Positions 41,970 to 53,121 of a stretch of 64,000 bases of DNA are shown piece after piece. This DNA is from a virus, in IMG/VR virus record IMGVR_UViG_3300035698_016797, positions 62,001 through 126,000 of that record; one strand, written 5' to 3'. A model generated the notes under the pieces. The model was given only the letters and a program-made list of their open reading frames with translations, had not been told where the DNA came from and made no database searches. Position 1 is the first letter of the stretch. Each line of letters opens with the position of its first letter. The position numbers and the translations under genes were made by a program.

Positions 41970-44753
41970 TTACGTGTCAATGTTGTAGTATTTGCCTTCA
42001 ATCTCTGCTGAGAAAACTTTGCGACCCACGGTTGTTGCAGGATAACTGCTGCCTCCAGTTCCTCCAATAACCCATACAACACGACCATAAAAAACCGTCC
42101 TAGCACTAACGTCAAATCCAAATGATGCATTTTTCCAGGTGGACAAGATTGTTCTTGCTGCCGTCTTGGTGCAAAACGAATCAAACGTGTAACTTTCCTT
42201 TACTTCCATGGCTGATTTGTCATATGTTTCAGTAGCGGTTCCAACCTGAATATCCCATGGCCTATTAACATCTAATACTTGGTCTATTGTTCCATCGTTG
42301 TCGTTGTCATACCCTCTAGCTAAAAACTTAAGCTTACCATCTTCAAGAATTGCATCTCCCTCATTAACAAGTTTTACATCAATCCATGTATAGTCTGGAA
42401 AGAGAGGAGTGTCATCTGCTACAATGGTACTGTCTCTGAAAATCAAAGTACCAAAACCATCGTTTGTTAACCTTTTGTAGGTGTGATGGTAATAGTCGAG
42501 AGATAGACGTCCAGAAGGAACAAACGCATATTCGTCTCCATGGGCCGTTGTTCCGTTTGAAAATTCCACTAAACCTCTGTCTTTATCAAGAGTATAGTTG
42601 GCCGCAACCTTTCCAGAAGGAGAAGCTGACGTTGGATACCCATGCACATATGTTGCAACCTTGTTTACTACAGCACCTGATGGGGTTACATACATAGCTG
42701 GGTCAAGATAATCAACAAGATCATCAGTAGATGCGGTAAACAGTCTAGTATAATCCTGAGCAACCCTATCTGCCTCGTTTACGTAATGAGTATAGTCTGA
42801 AGTTACCACACCACTTGGATCTTGCAAAAATGTTACTTGCCCAGCGTCTAAATCTACGTCTATTTCTGTGTCATAGTAGTCGTAAATCATTCTTAAGGCT
42901 CCGCTATAGGACTGTCCGGTTGGGTATTTGTGTAGCCACACCTCTCCAACTGTTTCGTCAACGTGGTAATTGGAAAAAGTTCTTTCGTGCTTTTCTCCAG
43001 CCTTAAATTTGAAGCCAGACGCAGCTGTAGAGGCATCGGAATAAAGAATTAAACAAATTCTTGAAATCCCACGAATTGTAGGAATTTCAAACCCTCCATT
43101 TACGTCTGCGTTGACAGAGTATCCTGTTGAAAGCTCTATTACTTGGTTGCCTTTTCCACTATATGCATACAGCTCTGTTAACTTGGAAGAGTCTAGTAGT
43201 GTATATGTAGTCTCTCCTCTGGCTCCAAGAACTGCTTGTGTTGCACCGGCAGCAGTCGCATCATATAAGGCTACATGGTCTCCTGTGTATGGAGACATAT
43301 TATTGTAAGGAGGACCATAGCTGTTAGGATCAAGATAGAAGTGTTCAAACTCTAAGTCTACGTCTCCGTATCCAGTATTGTCTATTATCCAATACCTAAA
43401 GTTCCCAATGTATGAACTTTCAAGATTAGAATAATCCTTTGTTGCATCATCGGTCCAATCTACAGTGGTAGCTCGTCCTTCAGAGTCATAAACCACAGCA
43501 CCACTAGAGATCTGAACAGCATCATAGCTGGTAGTACTCGCTCCATTCATTGCAATACACAAAGATTCATCAAGATCTCCGTCTTGATCAACAGGATAAG
43601 AGTGAGTGGTTGGATAAAAAATGTCATCCCATCTGCGGGTGAACGTTCCAGCTAAAGATTGGGTTTCACTAACAACACTTGTACTTCCTTGTTGTGTTAC
43701 CTCAATTATTACGTGGTCATATTCCGAGCTTGGTTCTCTTAATAGACGGTTGTCGCATTCAAAAACACGAGTGTTACATCTAATAGTTTTTGTCGCAACC
43801 GTAGTGTTGGTCGCAGCATCTCTAAATGTAACACTGATATCAGAGTCCGCATCATAGTCATAATCTGTGCCTGTTAACGTTACAGTGGCACTTGTTTTGT
43901 ATGTTATCCAAGATCTTACGTCTGATTGGTCATCAATATCCCCATCAATATAAATTTCAAGATCAAGATAGTCTTCAGCATAGATGTCAAGAATAACAGT
44001 CCTGTCTGGAGAAAAAGACCCATCTGTGGCTATATCTATGCCCGTGTAGACAGTTTCATCAGAAACTGTGCCGTTGATTTTAAGATAAGTATTTGCTGGA
44101 GCAGTTGTATGCATCAAAATGGTATCACTAGCCGTAGTACTCGTGTTATAGTATGCATCTCTCAACTTTACATATACACTCTTAGATTCTTCGGTCAGGG
44201 TTGTGAGTGTGATCCCAGCCGTTCCAGATGGAGCGGTGTAAGCTTGCCAACTTGCACCTGAAAACGCGCTTGTTTCTGCTGTTTTATAATATGTGGCATT
44301 TCCACTTGCTGTTACGGCAAACGATAACGATTGAACGTTTGTATATGGATCAAGTGAAAACGATACTCCAGAAGGGTCTGCCGTATAAATATTGAACGGA
44401 TCTGTTGTGTAATATCCACTGCTTGCAACACCACTGGCATCTGTAAGCATAAGTCTGAACAACATTTCTTCAGAAGAATATCCGTCAAGGTCTGTTTTTA
44501 CGTCCCATCTTAACAGTGTACTTCTTCCTGGACTAGACACGTATGAGGGCATAGCCAGTCCCGTTGTAGAGCTGTCTAGGGTTCCATCGTACCAAACTCC
44601 AGAAGCACTACTAAATGCATACTGAAAACCACTTGCTGACACATCACATGCCAACTGTAGATCGTGCTGGAGTTTGAACGATACTTCTGCAACAGGACTT
44701 TCAAGATATGTTGTCATTAATCCTGCAATGTCGTTAATAACTGGTACTGCCAT
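41970..44753 (-). CDS. large beta-rich tail protein
   Basis: Protein of 927 residues with an all-beta, Ser/Thr/Asp-rich sequence, without cysteines of note or membrane segments. Several segments resemble Ig-like modules (for example FSLDPYTNVQSLSFAVTASG, then SVYVKLRDAY). It has many A-S-G, P-S-G and S-S-G tripeptides spaced along its length. AAGGAG eight bases upstream supports the start. The composition and position point to a tail-tip or fibre subunit. No specific family is recognised. Confidence 0.7.
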   Translation of the reverse strand: MAVPVINDIAGLMTTYLESPVAEVSFKLQHDLQLACDVSASGFQYAFSSASGVWYDGTLDSSTTGLAMPSYVSSPGRSTLLRWDVKTDLDGYSSEEMLFRLMLTDASGVASSGYYTTDPFNIYTADPSGVSFSLDPYTNVQSLSFAVTASGNATYYKTAETSAFSGASWQAYTAPSGTAGITLTTLTEESKSVYVKLRDAYYNTSTTASDTILMHTTAPANTYLKINGTVSDETVYTGIDIATDGSFSPDRTVILDIYAEDYLDLEIYIDGDIDDQSDVRSWITYKTSATVTLTGTDYDYDADSDISVTFRDAATNTTVATKTIRCNTRVFECDNRLLREPSSEYDHVIIEVTQQGSTSVVSETQSLAGTFTRRWDDIFYPTTHSYPVDQDGDLDESLCIAMNGASTTSYDAVQISSGAVVYDSEGRATTVDWTDDATKDYSNLESSYIGNFRYWIIDNTGYGDVDLEFEHFYLDPNSYGPPYNNMSPYTGDHVALYDATAAGATQAVLGARGETTYTLLDSSKLTELYAYSGKGNQVIELSTGYSVNADVNGGFEIPTIRGISRICLILYSDASTAASGFKFKAGEKHERTFSNYHVDETVGEVWLHKYPTGQSYSGALRMIYDYYDTEIDVDLDAGQVTFLQDPSGVVTSDYTHYVNEADRVAQDYTRLFTASTDDLVDYLDPAMYVTPSGAVVNKVATYVHGYPTSASPSGKVAANYTLDKDRGLVEFSNGTTAHGDEYAFVPSGRLSLDYYHHTYKRLTNDGFGTLIFRDSTIVADDTPLFPDYTWIDVKLVNEGDAILEDGKLKFLARGYDNDNDGTIDQVLDVNRPWDIQVGTATETYDKSAMEVKESYTFDSFCTKTAARTILSTWKNASFGFDVSARTVFYGRVVWVIGGTGGSSYPATTVGRKVFSAEIEGKYYNIDT

Positions 44754-44771
44754 AGCCTTATCTCCTTATCC

Positions 44772-45878
44772 TTATGCGCTCAATTTTACAGATAGCGCAT
44801 CATATGGTGTGATTGTTACAATTTGAGGCTTGAGTACTCCGTCAACGTAGAAATTGCGAGGAGTGTAGGAGTCGTCACGATTTATCCATTTTGAGTACAA
44901 TGAACCTGGAAAAACCTTGTCTCCAATTGCCTGATAAACATATCCTCCACTAGCTGCGCTAACTTGTGTTAAGGTTTGACCTGTAACGTTGCGAACATTA
45001 ACCAGCGGAGAGTACGCTGCATAAACAGGATATGTGGTACTGTTAAATTCTGAAGGAAAAGTTATCAAACCTCTTCTAAAATCTATTTGATACTCTGAAT
45101 CTTCTACAAATTGAGGAACAGCCCCCTGAATAATTGGGTTTCCACTAAGATCTTCAGAGTCATCTCCTGGGTAATCATAAGTTCCCTTAAAGACATCTGG
45201 ATTTAAGTATAGATGTCCAAAAATCCAGTTTTCTCTCTCTCCAATAAAATACTTAGTTGTTTCTGCCTCATATGTGTAGTCTGCGGAAACTCCCGAAGCC
45301 GGACTGCTTAGAGTGAGCATTCCAGACGCAGGAGTTGTAGTATATGTACTTTGGTCCATCACTTCATCGGAAGAATCATAGATGATTACACTAAACATCA
45401 TATTTCCACCATCGTACCAATCGTCTTGATATCCCGCGTATGTTGTGGTTGATTCCGTTCCCTGTCTCCAGTATCTCATATAGGCACCAGATGGGTATGC
45501 AGAGCTGAAAATTGCACCACTTGGAGTTAGAGAGTATCCCGACGCAGCTATTTGTACGCCACTAGCACTAAAAATTGCAGGTACAAAAGAAGTTCCGCTT
45601 GGACTTGTCAATATATCAGTATGCCCACTTGTAACGGTTTGTTCAGCTGTACTGTTTGGTATGAGAACGCTCTCTTGCACTCCAGAAGCATAGTTGATTG
45701 GAATTAAATCTTCTGAAGCTATCCACTTTACCCCTGTTAGTTGAGGCCAGTCTTCAGGAACCAAAGGTTTGTCTTCAACTCCTATTAATTCGTCATTTGT
45801 TGATTGTTGTATATCATTATCTCCAGCCTCAGAATAGCCAGTAGGCAATTGATATACTTTAATTTTTGGTGTAGCCAT
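44772..45878 (-). CDS. beta-rich tail protein with ASG/PSG repeats
   Basis: Protein of 368 residues, beta-rich and Ser/Thr-rich. At least nine A-S-G or P-S-G tripeptides occur, mostly in the first 200 residues (for example YASGV, SPSGT, SASGV, TPSGA), the densest example in the window. AAGGAG supports the start. It is presumably structural, located between two much larger tail genes. The repeats are encoded by different serine codons, so they are maintained at protein level. Confidence 0.68.
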   Translation of the reverse strand: MATPKIKVYQLPTGYSEAGDNDIQQSTNDELIGVEDKPLVPEDWPQLTGVKWIASEDLIPINYASGVQESVLIPNSTAEQTVTSGHTDILTSPSGTSFVPAIFSASGVQIAASGYSLTPSGAIFSSAYPSGAYMRYWRQGTESTTTYAGYQDDWYDGGNMMFSVIIYDSSDEVMDQSTYTTTPASGMLTLSSPASGVSADYTYEAETTKYFIGERENWIFGHLYLNPDVFKGTYDYPGDDSEDLSGNPIIQGAVPQFVEDSEYQIDFRRGLITFPSEFNSTTYPVYAAYSPLVNVRNVTGQTLTQVSAASGGYVYQAIGDKVFPGSLYSKWINRDDSYTPRNFYVDGVLKPQIVTITPYDALSVKLSA

Positions 45879-45889
45879 AACCTTTCTCC

Positions 45890-48800
45890 TTAAACGTTGG
45901 GTTCTATACTACTATCTCTTTCTTTCAAATAAACTACAACAGTAGGAACCCCAAAGCATATTCCTTGTCTGCCTGACGCAATCGCGCCAACCTCAACACC
46001 GACTGAAAATCCTGTATATTTTAGTCCTCCAGTACGGTCCCATTTCACAATATGCTCTCCATCGGCCCAATATTCGTGTTTAGTTTTTGCCGCTGCGTAC
46101 ACAGTAAAGTTCCCAGAAATAATTGATTGAGGCAATCCGTAGAATGTCACCTCTCCACTCACCATTCCTGTTATATATGATCCAGAAGGACTAGTTTGGT
46201 ATGTTCCTCCGAAATATTGATTTGTTATTGCTTCCTCTGTCCATCCCCCAGCAGGAAGTTCATTACCTTTTATATGTGACATTCCAAAATCTCCATACAA
46301 AGGATCATTGTTGGTAACTGTCCAATTCAGGTTGTATTTATTGTTGCTATTTGTAGGAAGCTTTACGGACTGACCCATGGATGGAAGTTGACCGAACGAT
46401 GTCGGGATTCCATCTGGAGTTGAAGTTCCAGCAGGCTCATATCCTGCAATAAAATTGACAGAATCCTTTTCAAGTTGATAAGATGGACCACCTCCAACAG
46501 CGGTAACATCTATATTGATTGGCATTCCTACTCCAGTAAAATATTCGACCTGTACAAAACCAGGAATGGTCATAACTTTAAAATCATTTGGATCAAGGTC
46601 GTTGTTTAAGTCCCATATGTTTCCCCCTGCGGTTCCATCTGGGTTCTTAAAATATCTTGGTAACACTATTTCGTTCTTTGCTGGATCAAAAAAGTAACGA
46701 CCACCAGTAACGGCAAAATATGTCAAGTTTGTATTTGGATCTACTTCGGAGGCTGTGTTCCAATAAAAGTCTGATGATGTTCTTGAAGAAGACTCGGTCA
46801 TCGGAAGGTGTACCGTATCGTAGACTCCAGCATTAACAGATAAAATCCTAGACGGAAAGTCTGGCATGGCAAAGGCGTCCATTCCTATAACATATGGAGT
46901 GGAAAACACAGAGGCAGAATCTGTAACCTTCATATAGCTTGGCTTTGACTCGTATCCATACACTTCAAGTTTTGCACAAGATGAAAGATAAAAGTATTTC
47001 CACACCCTCCACTCTACATAGCCGGAAGTGTCAGTCGGACCACCAGCTAGGTCAAATGTTGTTTCAGTGTTAGCTACAACCGTATCGGTAAACGCCGGAG
47101 ACGTAAAATTGCCAGATGCCGTGGTCATTTCAAACGTTGCACTTGTCCAATCATCATCCTCTACTTCGTACCCAGAAGGCATTTCATATTGTCCACTTGT
47201 AGACACCAAAGAACCTACAGGTAACCCAGAGCTTCCAACCATATACCTCTTAAATCTTCGAGGTTTTGGACGATATCTTACATATCGTGCACGAGGAGAT
47301 ACGAAGTGATATCCGCTAATAGCAGCGCCCGCACTCGTTGAATCTCCACCATTAACCCAATATCCCTTGAAGAATGTTGGCAATTCTGAACCAGTTTCTG
47401 CCACTTTTACTCCAGAAGTATCATACTTTGTCCAGGTCCACTCGTTGCCACTTTCAGACCAGCTTGTACTCACTATGGTTTTCCACCTAGACTCTTCATC
47501 TCCAAGCACATCTATGTCAAAACCATGCTTATAATCATCAAGAATTGAAGGTGTGGGATTTACAGAAATAGCTTTTATAAATACATCATCATCAAATGGC
47601 TCTTCATAGGTAACTGTTTCAATTCCATCACCACCTTCATAGATTGCCCCAGTGGCAGGCAAGGTTGTCAAATCCGACCCACAAACAGAGCATATTGTGG
47701 AAGTTATAGATGGTGCCGTGGCAGACTTTCCAGCTCCCTGTACATATTGTGAAAATTCAGAGACTGTCATGTTGCGATGTCCAACATAACATTCTGAAGC
47801 TCCACACACAGCATTTGCACAGTTCCACTTTCCAGGATGACGACGCCAATCGCGTCTTATATTCTCTATTGGAAGAGGGATTAGATCAATTTGAAAATTT
47901 GGAACTTCAGAAGTTTGTTTTAGTACATACCAATATCCACTCGCAGATGGAGTCCCAGAATTTTCAGCAGTGTCTGTGGCTGTAATAATTTGCTTTGGAT
48001 GATAGGTATAATAGTCTGAATTTTCAGGGTCTCCAGAGGCTGATGGAGGAGTATACCAATCACTTACAGCCGAAATACGACCAGATGCAGCCGTACTGAG
48101 ATTATATTCATCTCCATAAACCAATGTTGGAAGATTGTTGTCAGCAGCAAGTTTTGGGTGATGCCACGGATCGTTTAACCATGCACCATGGGTAGAGTTC
48201 CAATATCTATAGTTGATAGCTCCACTAGGGTCGCTGTCTCCATCAAAAAATGCTGGATTTGTTCTGTCAGAACGATTTTGATTATGTAGTTCATCATAGG
48301 ATATCCCAGCAGAAGTTGTAAATGCTCTAGGTATTCTTTTGTCATACCTTTCTTTTACCACATCTGTGATGTCAAGGACTCTTGTTGCCCATCCTCCATT
48401 GTTGTTACCAGAACCTCCAGAAGAGTAGGAAGAAGGACTAGTGGAAGATGTGCTTGATGTTTTTAGCTTAAACCCATCACCACTCTGAACAATAACCTCT
48501 CCTCCTTCAGCCCAGGATGTGTCCGACACCTTTTCTTCTACCACTGGGCCAGTTCTTTGATACCACATTTTTCCATTCATACCACTCAAGTCTTGAAAGT
48601 TTGTAATTGGTTGTACCCAATTGTTAAGGTATAGAGAAAGTAATCTTTGACTAAACATGGTAAAATCATATCCAACACCATCAACATCAAGATCTCCACA
48701 CTTAAATGTTAGCTTCATCTTGTCTCTGTCAATCTTGTCGCTGAATTCCTGAAATGTAAAATCTTTCCACAGCTGATCTTCAGTATACTTTTGTACCATA

Positions 48801-51800
48801 TCTTGACCTAGACCATCCCATTCAAGGGCAGATGCCCACTCTTGAGTTGGCCCATTAAATCCAAAAGATGAATCGTGGTGATGAGCAATTGTTCCCATGA
48901 TGTCATCAAACATACTGGAACGAGCAGATGTGTATGGGTGATATCCCTCACTTCCTCCTGCTCCATCTGCGTATTCGCTATCATATCCATCAATCCACTT
49001 TGGTTTTGTCTTTGAATCTTTTGTCAAATCAAAAGTTCCATGTAACCATATGTCCTCATGGTCAGTCATGAACGGATGATAATGTCTATTTCTTTTTCCC
49101 CCAGACCAAACTACTCCTATAGGAGGCTTGCTTGGTTCTGTTGCTGGAGATATTATTGCGTAAGCCTTTACAACTTCCTTGTCCAGTGGAAGATATCCAT
49201 GTAAAAAGAAAAATGCGTTAGATTCTATTTTGTCTCCAGTGTATCCCCAAGCTCCACCGTGGTCTTCTTGAAAAGAATCATCAAAGTGGGCATCTGAAGC
49301 ACCTCCTCCACGAGAAATTCCTCCAATATACTGATTAATACGCCACCAACATGTTCCAGTAGGAACGTACTCTCTAATCATGATAGGAGGAAAGCCACCG
49401 TCCCAATATTGTTGATATTGATCACACCCAAGACTGTTTGCCGCAATAATCTGAACCGGTAAAGATCCAGGCTTCATATGATAGTCACGATCAACAGATG
49501 GATTATATCTATTTTTGTGTCCTTGTTGTTTTGAAGGAAAGTAATCTCCATGTGCATGTTTTCCAACGTAATAACCATACATGGGTTCAACTTTATTGCG
49601 CAAATTTTTCAACTGATCAATTGTAACCATGTCGAGACCAGGGATACTAGTCCCATATGGGGCTATAACATCGTCTGAATATGTACCACCATCCAGCCTC
49701 TCATTAGAGTATCCTGTCATTCCACTTGAGTTTTCGTCAGGCCCACGATCCAACATATCAGAAGATTGAACACCCTCGTCGCGAGAGTAAATTTGTGTAG
49801 TGTCTGCAATGGTTTCATTTTTGTCCGCAATATCCTCGTCTGTTGGAATAAACCCAGGAAATGAATATCCCTCAAACCTTCCGCTTGGTTCCGGCAAACC
49901 TTCCTTCAGTAAATTTCCACTTGGATCTGCATATTTGAACACGGAATATTCTGACTCAGAGTTTGCAGAGTTTGTAGGACCGAGAGAATACCCTCCACCA
50001 CCACTGTTTAATGCCCCAAGCTTCCCAACCACCTGTCTTACGGTAGAACTGTTTACTATGGTTGGATTTTTCCAATACATACCATCCTTGTTAATAGTCT
50101 GTCCTGGCAATCCCCAAATTGTGACATTTCCTCTAGCTTTGACGTTTGGAAAGTGAGACCAATTCCCACCAGAACCAAGCTCTTCTCCGCACGATTTACA
50201 TGTTGGAAAATTTTCAGACTCCCAATCTGTAACTATTTGTGTTATATTTACATACCCAGATGCATCCATAAGTCCAGATGGATTTGGATTCCCACCCATA
50301 TCATATCCTACATCATCCCAGGAGCAGCTTCCACATCTTAAAAAACTTCTTTCTGTTGGAAGCTGTCCGGTAGGAGGATTTCTTGGGGCGATACTTCTTC
50401 CGGTATCTCCGTCTTCAAGGTTTGAGAAGAGTGCCAAATCTGCACGACTATCACTAGAGTAGATATATGCACTACGTATTGTTGCACCTTTAGAATGAGT
50501 TGGAGAAATAATGCTATTCCCAACTATACCATAAATTGGAGTGGCATCATTGTATTCGTCAGGTTTGTTTGACATTCTTGGACCTTCCGGTACTGTTGGG
50601 AACACTCCAGAAGCAAATTGTTCCAAGTTTCCCAAAGCCCTTCCGTCGTCAATAAATTCTCCAGACTTATCAATCCAATATCCCATGTAAAAGCCTTTGT
50701 CTGATTTGGAGTGCTTTTCCTCTCCCCCTTTGTTGCCTCTGGTAAAGTCTTCAATACCACCACCTTCTGCCTTTACGGCCAAAACCTCTTCTCCCATCTT
50801 TGAGCGATCTTTATATTCTGGATGTCTTCCTCCAAAGAATTCACGATCATTTGTAACCTGACATATAAATTCTGAGGGAGATTTGTAGTCATCATAAAGT
50901 TTGACCAACCAAGGAACTCCACTTGGATAACATGATGGAGAATTCACGGTTCCGTCATTGGCCATGTATATAGCACCACTTCCGCTGTCATATTGTTCAA
51001 TGTGGGCAAAGAGGTTTGCATCATAATGTCCACTTGCAGACCATTTTGACCTGTCATAGTAAAAATAGACGTGTAAATTGCTAGATGGTACATCTGGAAT
51101 AGTTTTTACATAGCAGTTAAGGGCACCGCTTGGCGCTACAGCCGCAAAGATACCGCTAGGACTTGTCCCGGACACCGTTGCGGTCATAGTGTCACCTACT
51201 ATCCTATACTCCTCTAAGGCACTGCTACAGGCTTCTAGTCCACCTTGTCTGAATGGGGTAAGAACATTATCATAAAGAAGCTTGTAGTTGAAGTCATATT
51301 CTTTTGCTCTGCGAGGAATTTCTGAATATGGACAGTTGTGTGTATAGTACCTACAATACTCTTCTCCTCCAACTCCTGAGAAGGTTCCTTCTTTTAACCC
51401 TCCTATCATACGAATTCCATATGCTGGGTTACATTTTTCTGGCTTGTAACATGGCATCACATTTCTATTGAAGCGTGCAGAACTCATCAAGTTTCTGTCT
51501 CCAAAGAATTGACTATCAACTCCACCAAAATTTTCAGTATCCTTGGTATCAAATGAAAATCTTCCAGTGCCTCTTTTGATTTGCTTGTAGTCGTCGTACA
51601 GAAGATTTCTTCCTTCATCGTTATATATCTCTCTGCCCATTGCTGGAATTTTTCTATAGGTATATTCGACTCTCCAGCGCATGTCTGTATCTCCCATCTG
51701 TCTTGGGAGTGTTGTTGGATTGTTTAAGGCATAAAGAGATCCGAGTCCCATTCCACCCCACATTAAACTTCCACCACCTAGAGGAGTCATTGATCCAGAA

Positions 51801-53110
51801 AATATAGCCTTAGAGTTTGTTAAATTACGACCACCTCCTGCTGCATCATAGTTGTCAATAGTTGTCCACATTGACGCGAACTCATCTGGAGTCTGTGCCT
51901 CTGCCTCATACAGTGCTATTTCTTGTGCTCCTGCGGCATGATAGTGAGGACATGTTCCACTATACCCAGAGTCCTGCATACAGTATGTTGGGTTTACGAC
52001 ATTTTCAGGTTCATTAGATCCAAGTTCAGAAGCCAACGTGCACCCTATGGTTCCGGCAGCACTCCCTCTAAAAAACGAACATCCTTTATGAACAATTTCG
52101 GAGTCTGAGAAGTTTGTTCCTATTATTTTTAGTCTTAACTTTCCAGGAGACCCCTTGTATGTAGGGGTTGGTTGTCTTATTGCTGTTCCAACAGTTGATG
52201 CTGAATACTGTTCAAAACGCGTTCCAGAAGCAGATGCCATTGTGAGTGCACTAATTCTACTGATTAAGATATAGTTCAAACCTTTTGACCAAGCTGCCCC
52301 ATGGGTATAGTCAATGATTCCATCAATGGTGGCATAGATCGGAGACCCAACTGTGGCTATGTATGTGGGAATAACTTGTGTGCTGTAAATGTTGGCTGGT
52401 TCGAAATATTCTTTTGGAGCCATCATATTTACAGTGTCGGTTGGAATGTTAGCGTGCTCCCCACCCTTGGTAGACTCAGCCTCTACGCGATTTCTATAGA
52501 GTCTTACTCCTTTATTGCGTCCTGGATATTTAAACTGAAAACGCTTTTTATAGGCGCTTGTGCGAGTGAACGTACTGAATCCACTGGCTGATGCCCTGTT
52601 GTCTTTCCAGTCATTAGCTTCTAAAAACTCTTGTGTAAAAATGTCACCAGTTTCTATGTTCTGATAATTCCACAGAGTTTCGTTCCAAGAGTGCGTTGTT
52701 CCACCAATTTTTTTCAGATCGAACTTTCCAGATGGTTGGATTACAGTTAGGCTTGATGGATGAAATAATTCTGGCTCTACCGTTTGATCATCACTTTCTC
52801 TGGTTCCCTTATAGGTGTATGTTGTAAACAGCCATGGAGAATCAACCTCTGGAAACGCATACAGGTGTGCATTTTTATCAGAGACTGCTGCAAAGCGAAC
52901 GTCTGGTTGAAACTTGTCCATCCAGTTTGTCCACTTTTGATATCCAGAGGGGCTTGCGCCGTCTCTAGTCATGTTGATGTACTTTCCACCATAAAAGTTT
53001 TCTCTGGCCTGACCATATTGACCACGAACCATATAAGACCTATCCGCAGGCGGAAGATCAAATTGAAAACCCGTACGATCTGGGTAATTGCTAAAAAAAT
53101 CGTTTGGCAT
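45890..53110 (-). CDS. giant tail protein (about 2400 residues)
   Basis: One of the largest genes here, 2406 residues, very rich in Gly, Tyr, Asp and Trp. Two separate cysteine clusters look like zinc sites: C-G-S-C with C-K-S-C-G near 923-970, and C-G-A-S-E-C with C-S-V-C-G near 1765-1806. Numerous A-S-G/P-S-G/T-S-G tripeptides are present. The N-terminus (MPNDFFSNYPDRTGFQFDLPP) follows an AGGA site and is preferred to an upstream ATG. It is presumably a tail-tip, baseplate or host-recognition protein; the large number of glycine-aromatic segments suggests loops and extended strands. No enzymatic domain was recognised. Confidence 0.7.
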   Translation of the reverse strand: MPNDFFSNYPDRTGFQFDLPPADRSYMVRGQYGQARENFYGGKYINMTRDGASPSGYQKWTNWMDKFQPDVRFAAVSDKNAHLYAFPEVDSPWLFTTYTYKGTRESDDQTVEPELFHPSSLTVIQPSGKFDLKKIGGTTHSWNETLWNYQNIETGDIFTQEFLEANDWKDNRASASGFSTFTRTSAYKKRFQFKYPGRNKGVRLYRNRVEAESTKGGEHANIPTDTVNMMAPKEYFEPANIYSTQVIPTYIATVGSPIYATIDGIIDYTHGAAWSKGLNYILISRISALTMASASGTRFEQYSASTVGTAIRQPTPTYKGSPGKLRLKIIGTNFSDSEIVHKGCSFFRGSAAGTIGCTLASELGSNEPENVVNPTYCMQDSGYSGTCPHYHAAGAQEIALYEAEAQTPDEFASMWTTIDNYDAAGGGRNLTNSKAIFSGSMTPLGGGSLMWGGMGLGSLYALNNPTTLPRQMGDTDMRWRVEYTYRKIPAMGREIYNDEGRNLLYDDYKQIKRGTGRFSFDTKDTENFGGVDSQFFGDRNLMSSARFNRNVMPCYKPEKCNPAYGIRMIGGLKEGTFSGVGGEEYCRYYTHNCPYSEIPRRAKEYDFNYKLLYDNVLTPFRQGGLEACSSALEEYRIVGDTMTATVSGTSPSGIFAAVAPSGALNCYVKTIPDVPSSNLHVYFYYDRSKWSASGHYDANLFAHIEQYDSGSGAIYMANDGTVNSPSCYPSGVPWLVKLYDDYKSPSEFICQVTNDREFFGGRHPEYKDRSKMGEEVLAVKAEGGGIEDFTRGNKGGEEKHSKSDKGFYMGYWIDKSGEFIDDGRALGNLEQFASGVFPTVPEGPRMSNKPDEYNDATPIYGIVGNSIISPTHSKGATIRSAYIYSSDSRADLALFSNLEDGDTGRSIAPRNPPTGQLPTERSFLRCGSCSWDDVGYDMGGNPNPSGLMDASGYVNITQIVTDWESENFPTCKSCGEELGSGGNWSHFPNVKARGNVTIWGLPGQTINKDGMYWKNPTIVNSSTVRQVVGKLGALNSGGGGYSLGPTNSANSESEYSVFKYADPSGNLLKEGLPEPSGRFEGYSFPGFIPTDEDIADKNETIADTTQIYSRDEGVQSSDMLDRGPDENSSGMTGYSNERLDGGTYSDDVIAPYGTSIPGLDMVTIDQLKNLRNKVEPMYGYYVGKHAHGDYFPSKQQGHKNRYNPSVDRDYHMKPGSLPVQIIAANSLGCDQYQQYWDGGFPPIMIREYVPTGTCWWRINQYIGGISRGGGASDAHFDDSFQEDHGGAWGYTGDKIESNAFFFLHGYLPLDKEVVKAYAIISPATEPSKPPIGVVWSGGKRNRHYHPFMTDHEDIWLHGTFDLTKDSKTKPKWIDGYDSEYADGAGGSEGYHPYTSARSSMFDDIMGTIAHHHDSSFGFNGPTQEWASALEWDGLGQDMVQKYTEDQLWKDFTFQEFSDKIDRDKMKLTFKCGDLDVDGVGYDFTMFSQRLLSLYLNNWVQPITNFQDLSGMNGKMWYQRTGPVVEEKVSDTSWAEGGEVIVQSGDGFKLKTSSTSSTSPSSYSSGGSGNNNGGWATRVLDITDVVKERYDKRIPRAFTTSAGISYDELHNQNRSDRTNPAFFDGDSDPSGAINYRYWNSTHGAWLNDPWHHPKLAADNNLPTLVYGDEYNLSTAASGRISAVSDWYTPPSASGDPENSDYYTYHPKQIITATDTAENSGTPSASGYWYVLKQTSEVPNFQIDLIPLPIENIRRDWRRHPGKWNCANAVCGASECYVGHRNMTVSEFSQYVQGAGKSATAPSITSTICSVCGSDLTTLPATGAIYEGGDGIETVTYEEPFDDDVFIKAISVNPTPSILDDYKHGFDIDVLGDEESRWKTIVSTSWSESGNEWTWTKYDTSGVKVAETGSELPTFFKGYWVNGGDSTSAGAAISGYHFVSPRARYVRYRPKPRRFKRYMVGSSGLPVGSLVSTSGQYEMPSGYEVEDDDWTSATFEMTTASGNFTSPAFTDTVVANTETTFDLAGGPTDTSGYVEWRVWKYFYLSSCAKLEVYGYESKPSYMKVTDSASVFSTPYVIGMDAFAMPDFPSRILSVNAGVYDTVHLPMTESSSRTSSDFYWNTASEVDPNTNLTYFAVTGGRYFFDPAKNEIVLPRYFKNPDGTAGGNIWDLNNDLDPNDFKVMTIPGFVQVEYFTGVGMPINIDVTAVGGGPSYQLEKDSVNFIAGYEPAGTSTPDGIPTSFGQLPSMGQSVKLPTNSNNKYNLNWTVTNNDPLYGDFGMSHIKGNELPAGGWTEEAITNQYFGGTYQTSPSGSYITGMVSGEVTFYGLPQSIISGNFTVYAAAKTKHEYWADGEHIVKWDRTGGLKYTGFSVGVEVGAIASGRQGICFGVPTVVVYLKERDSSIEPNV

Positions 53111-53121
53111 TGCCTTTATTC

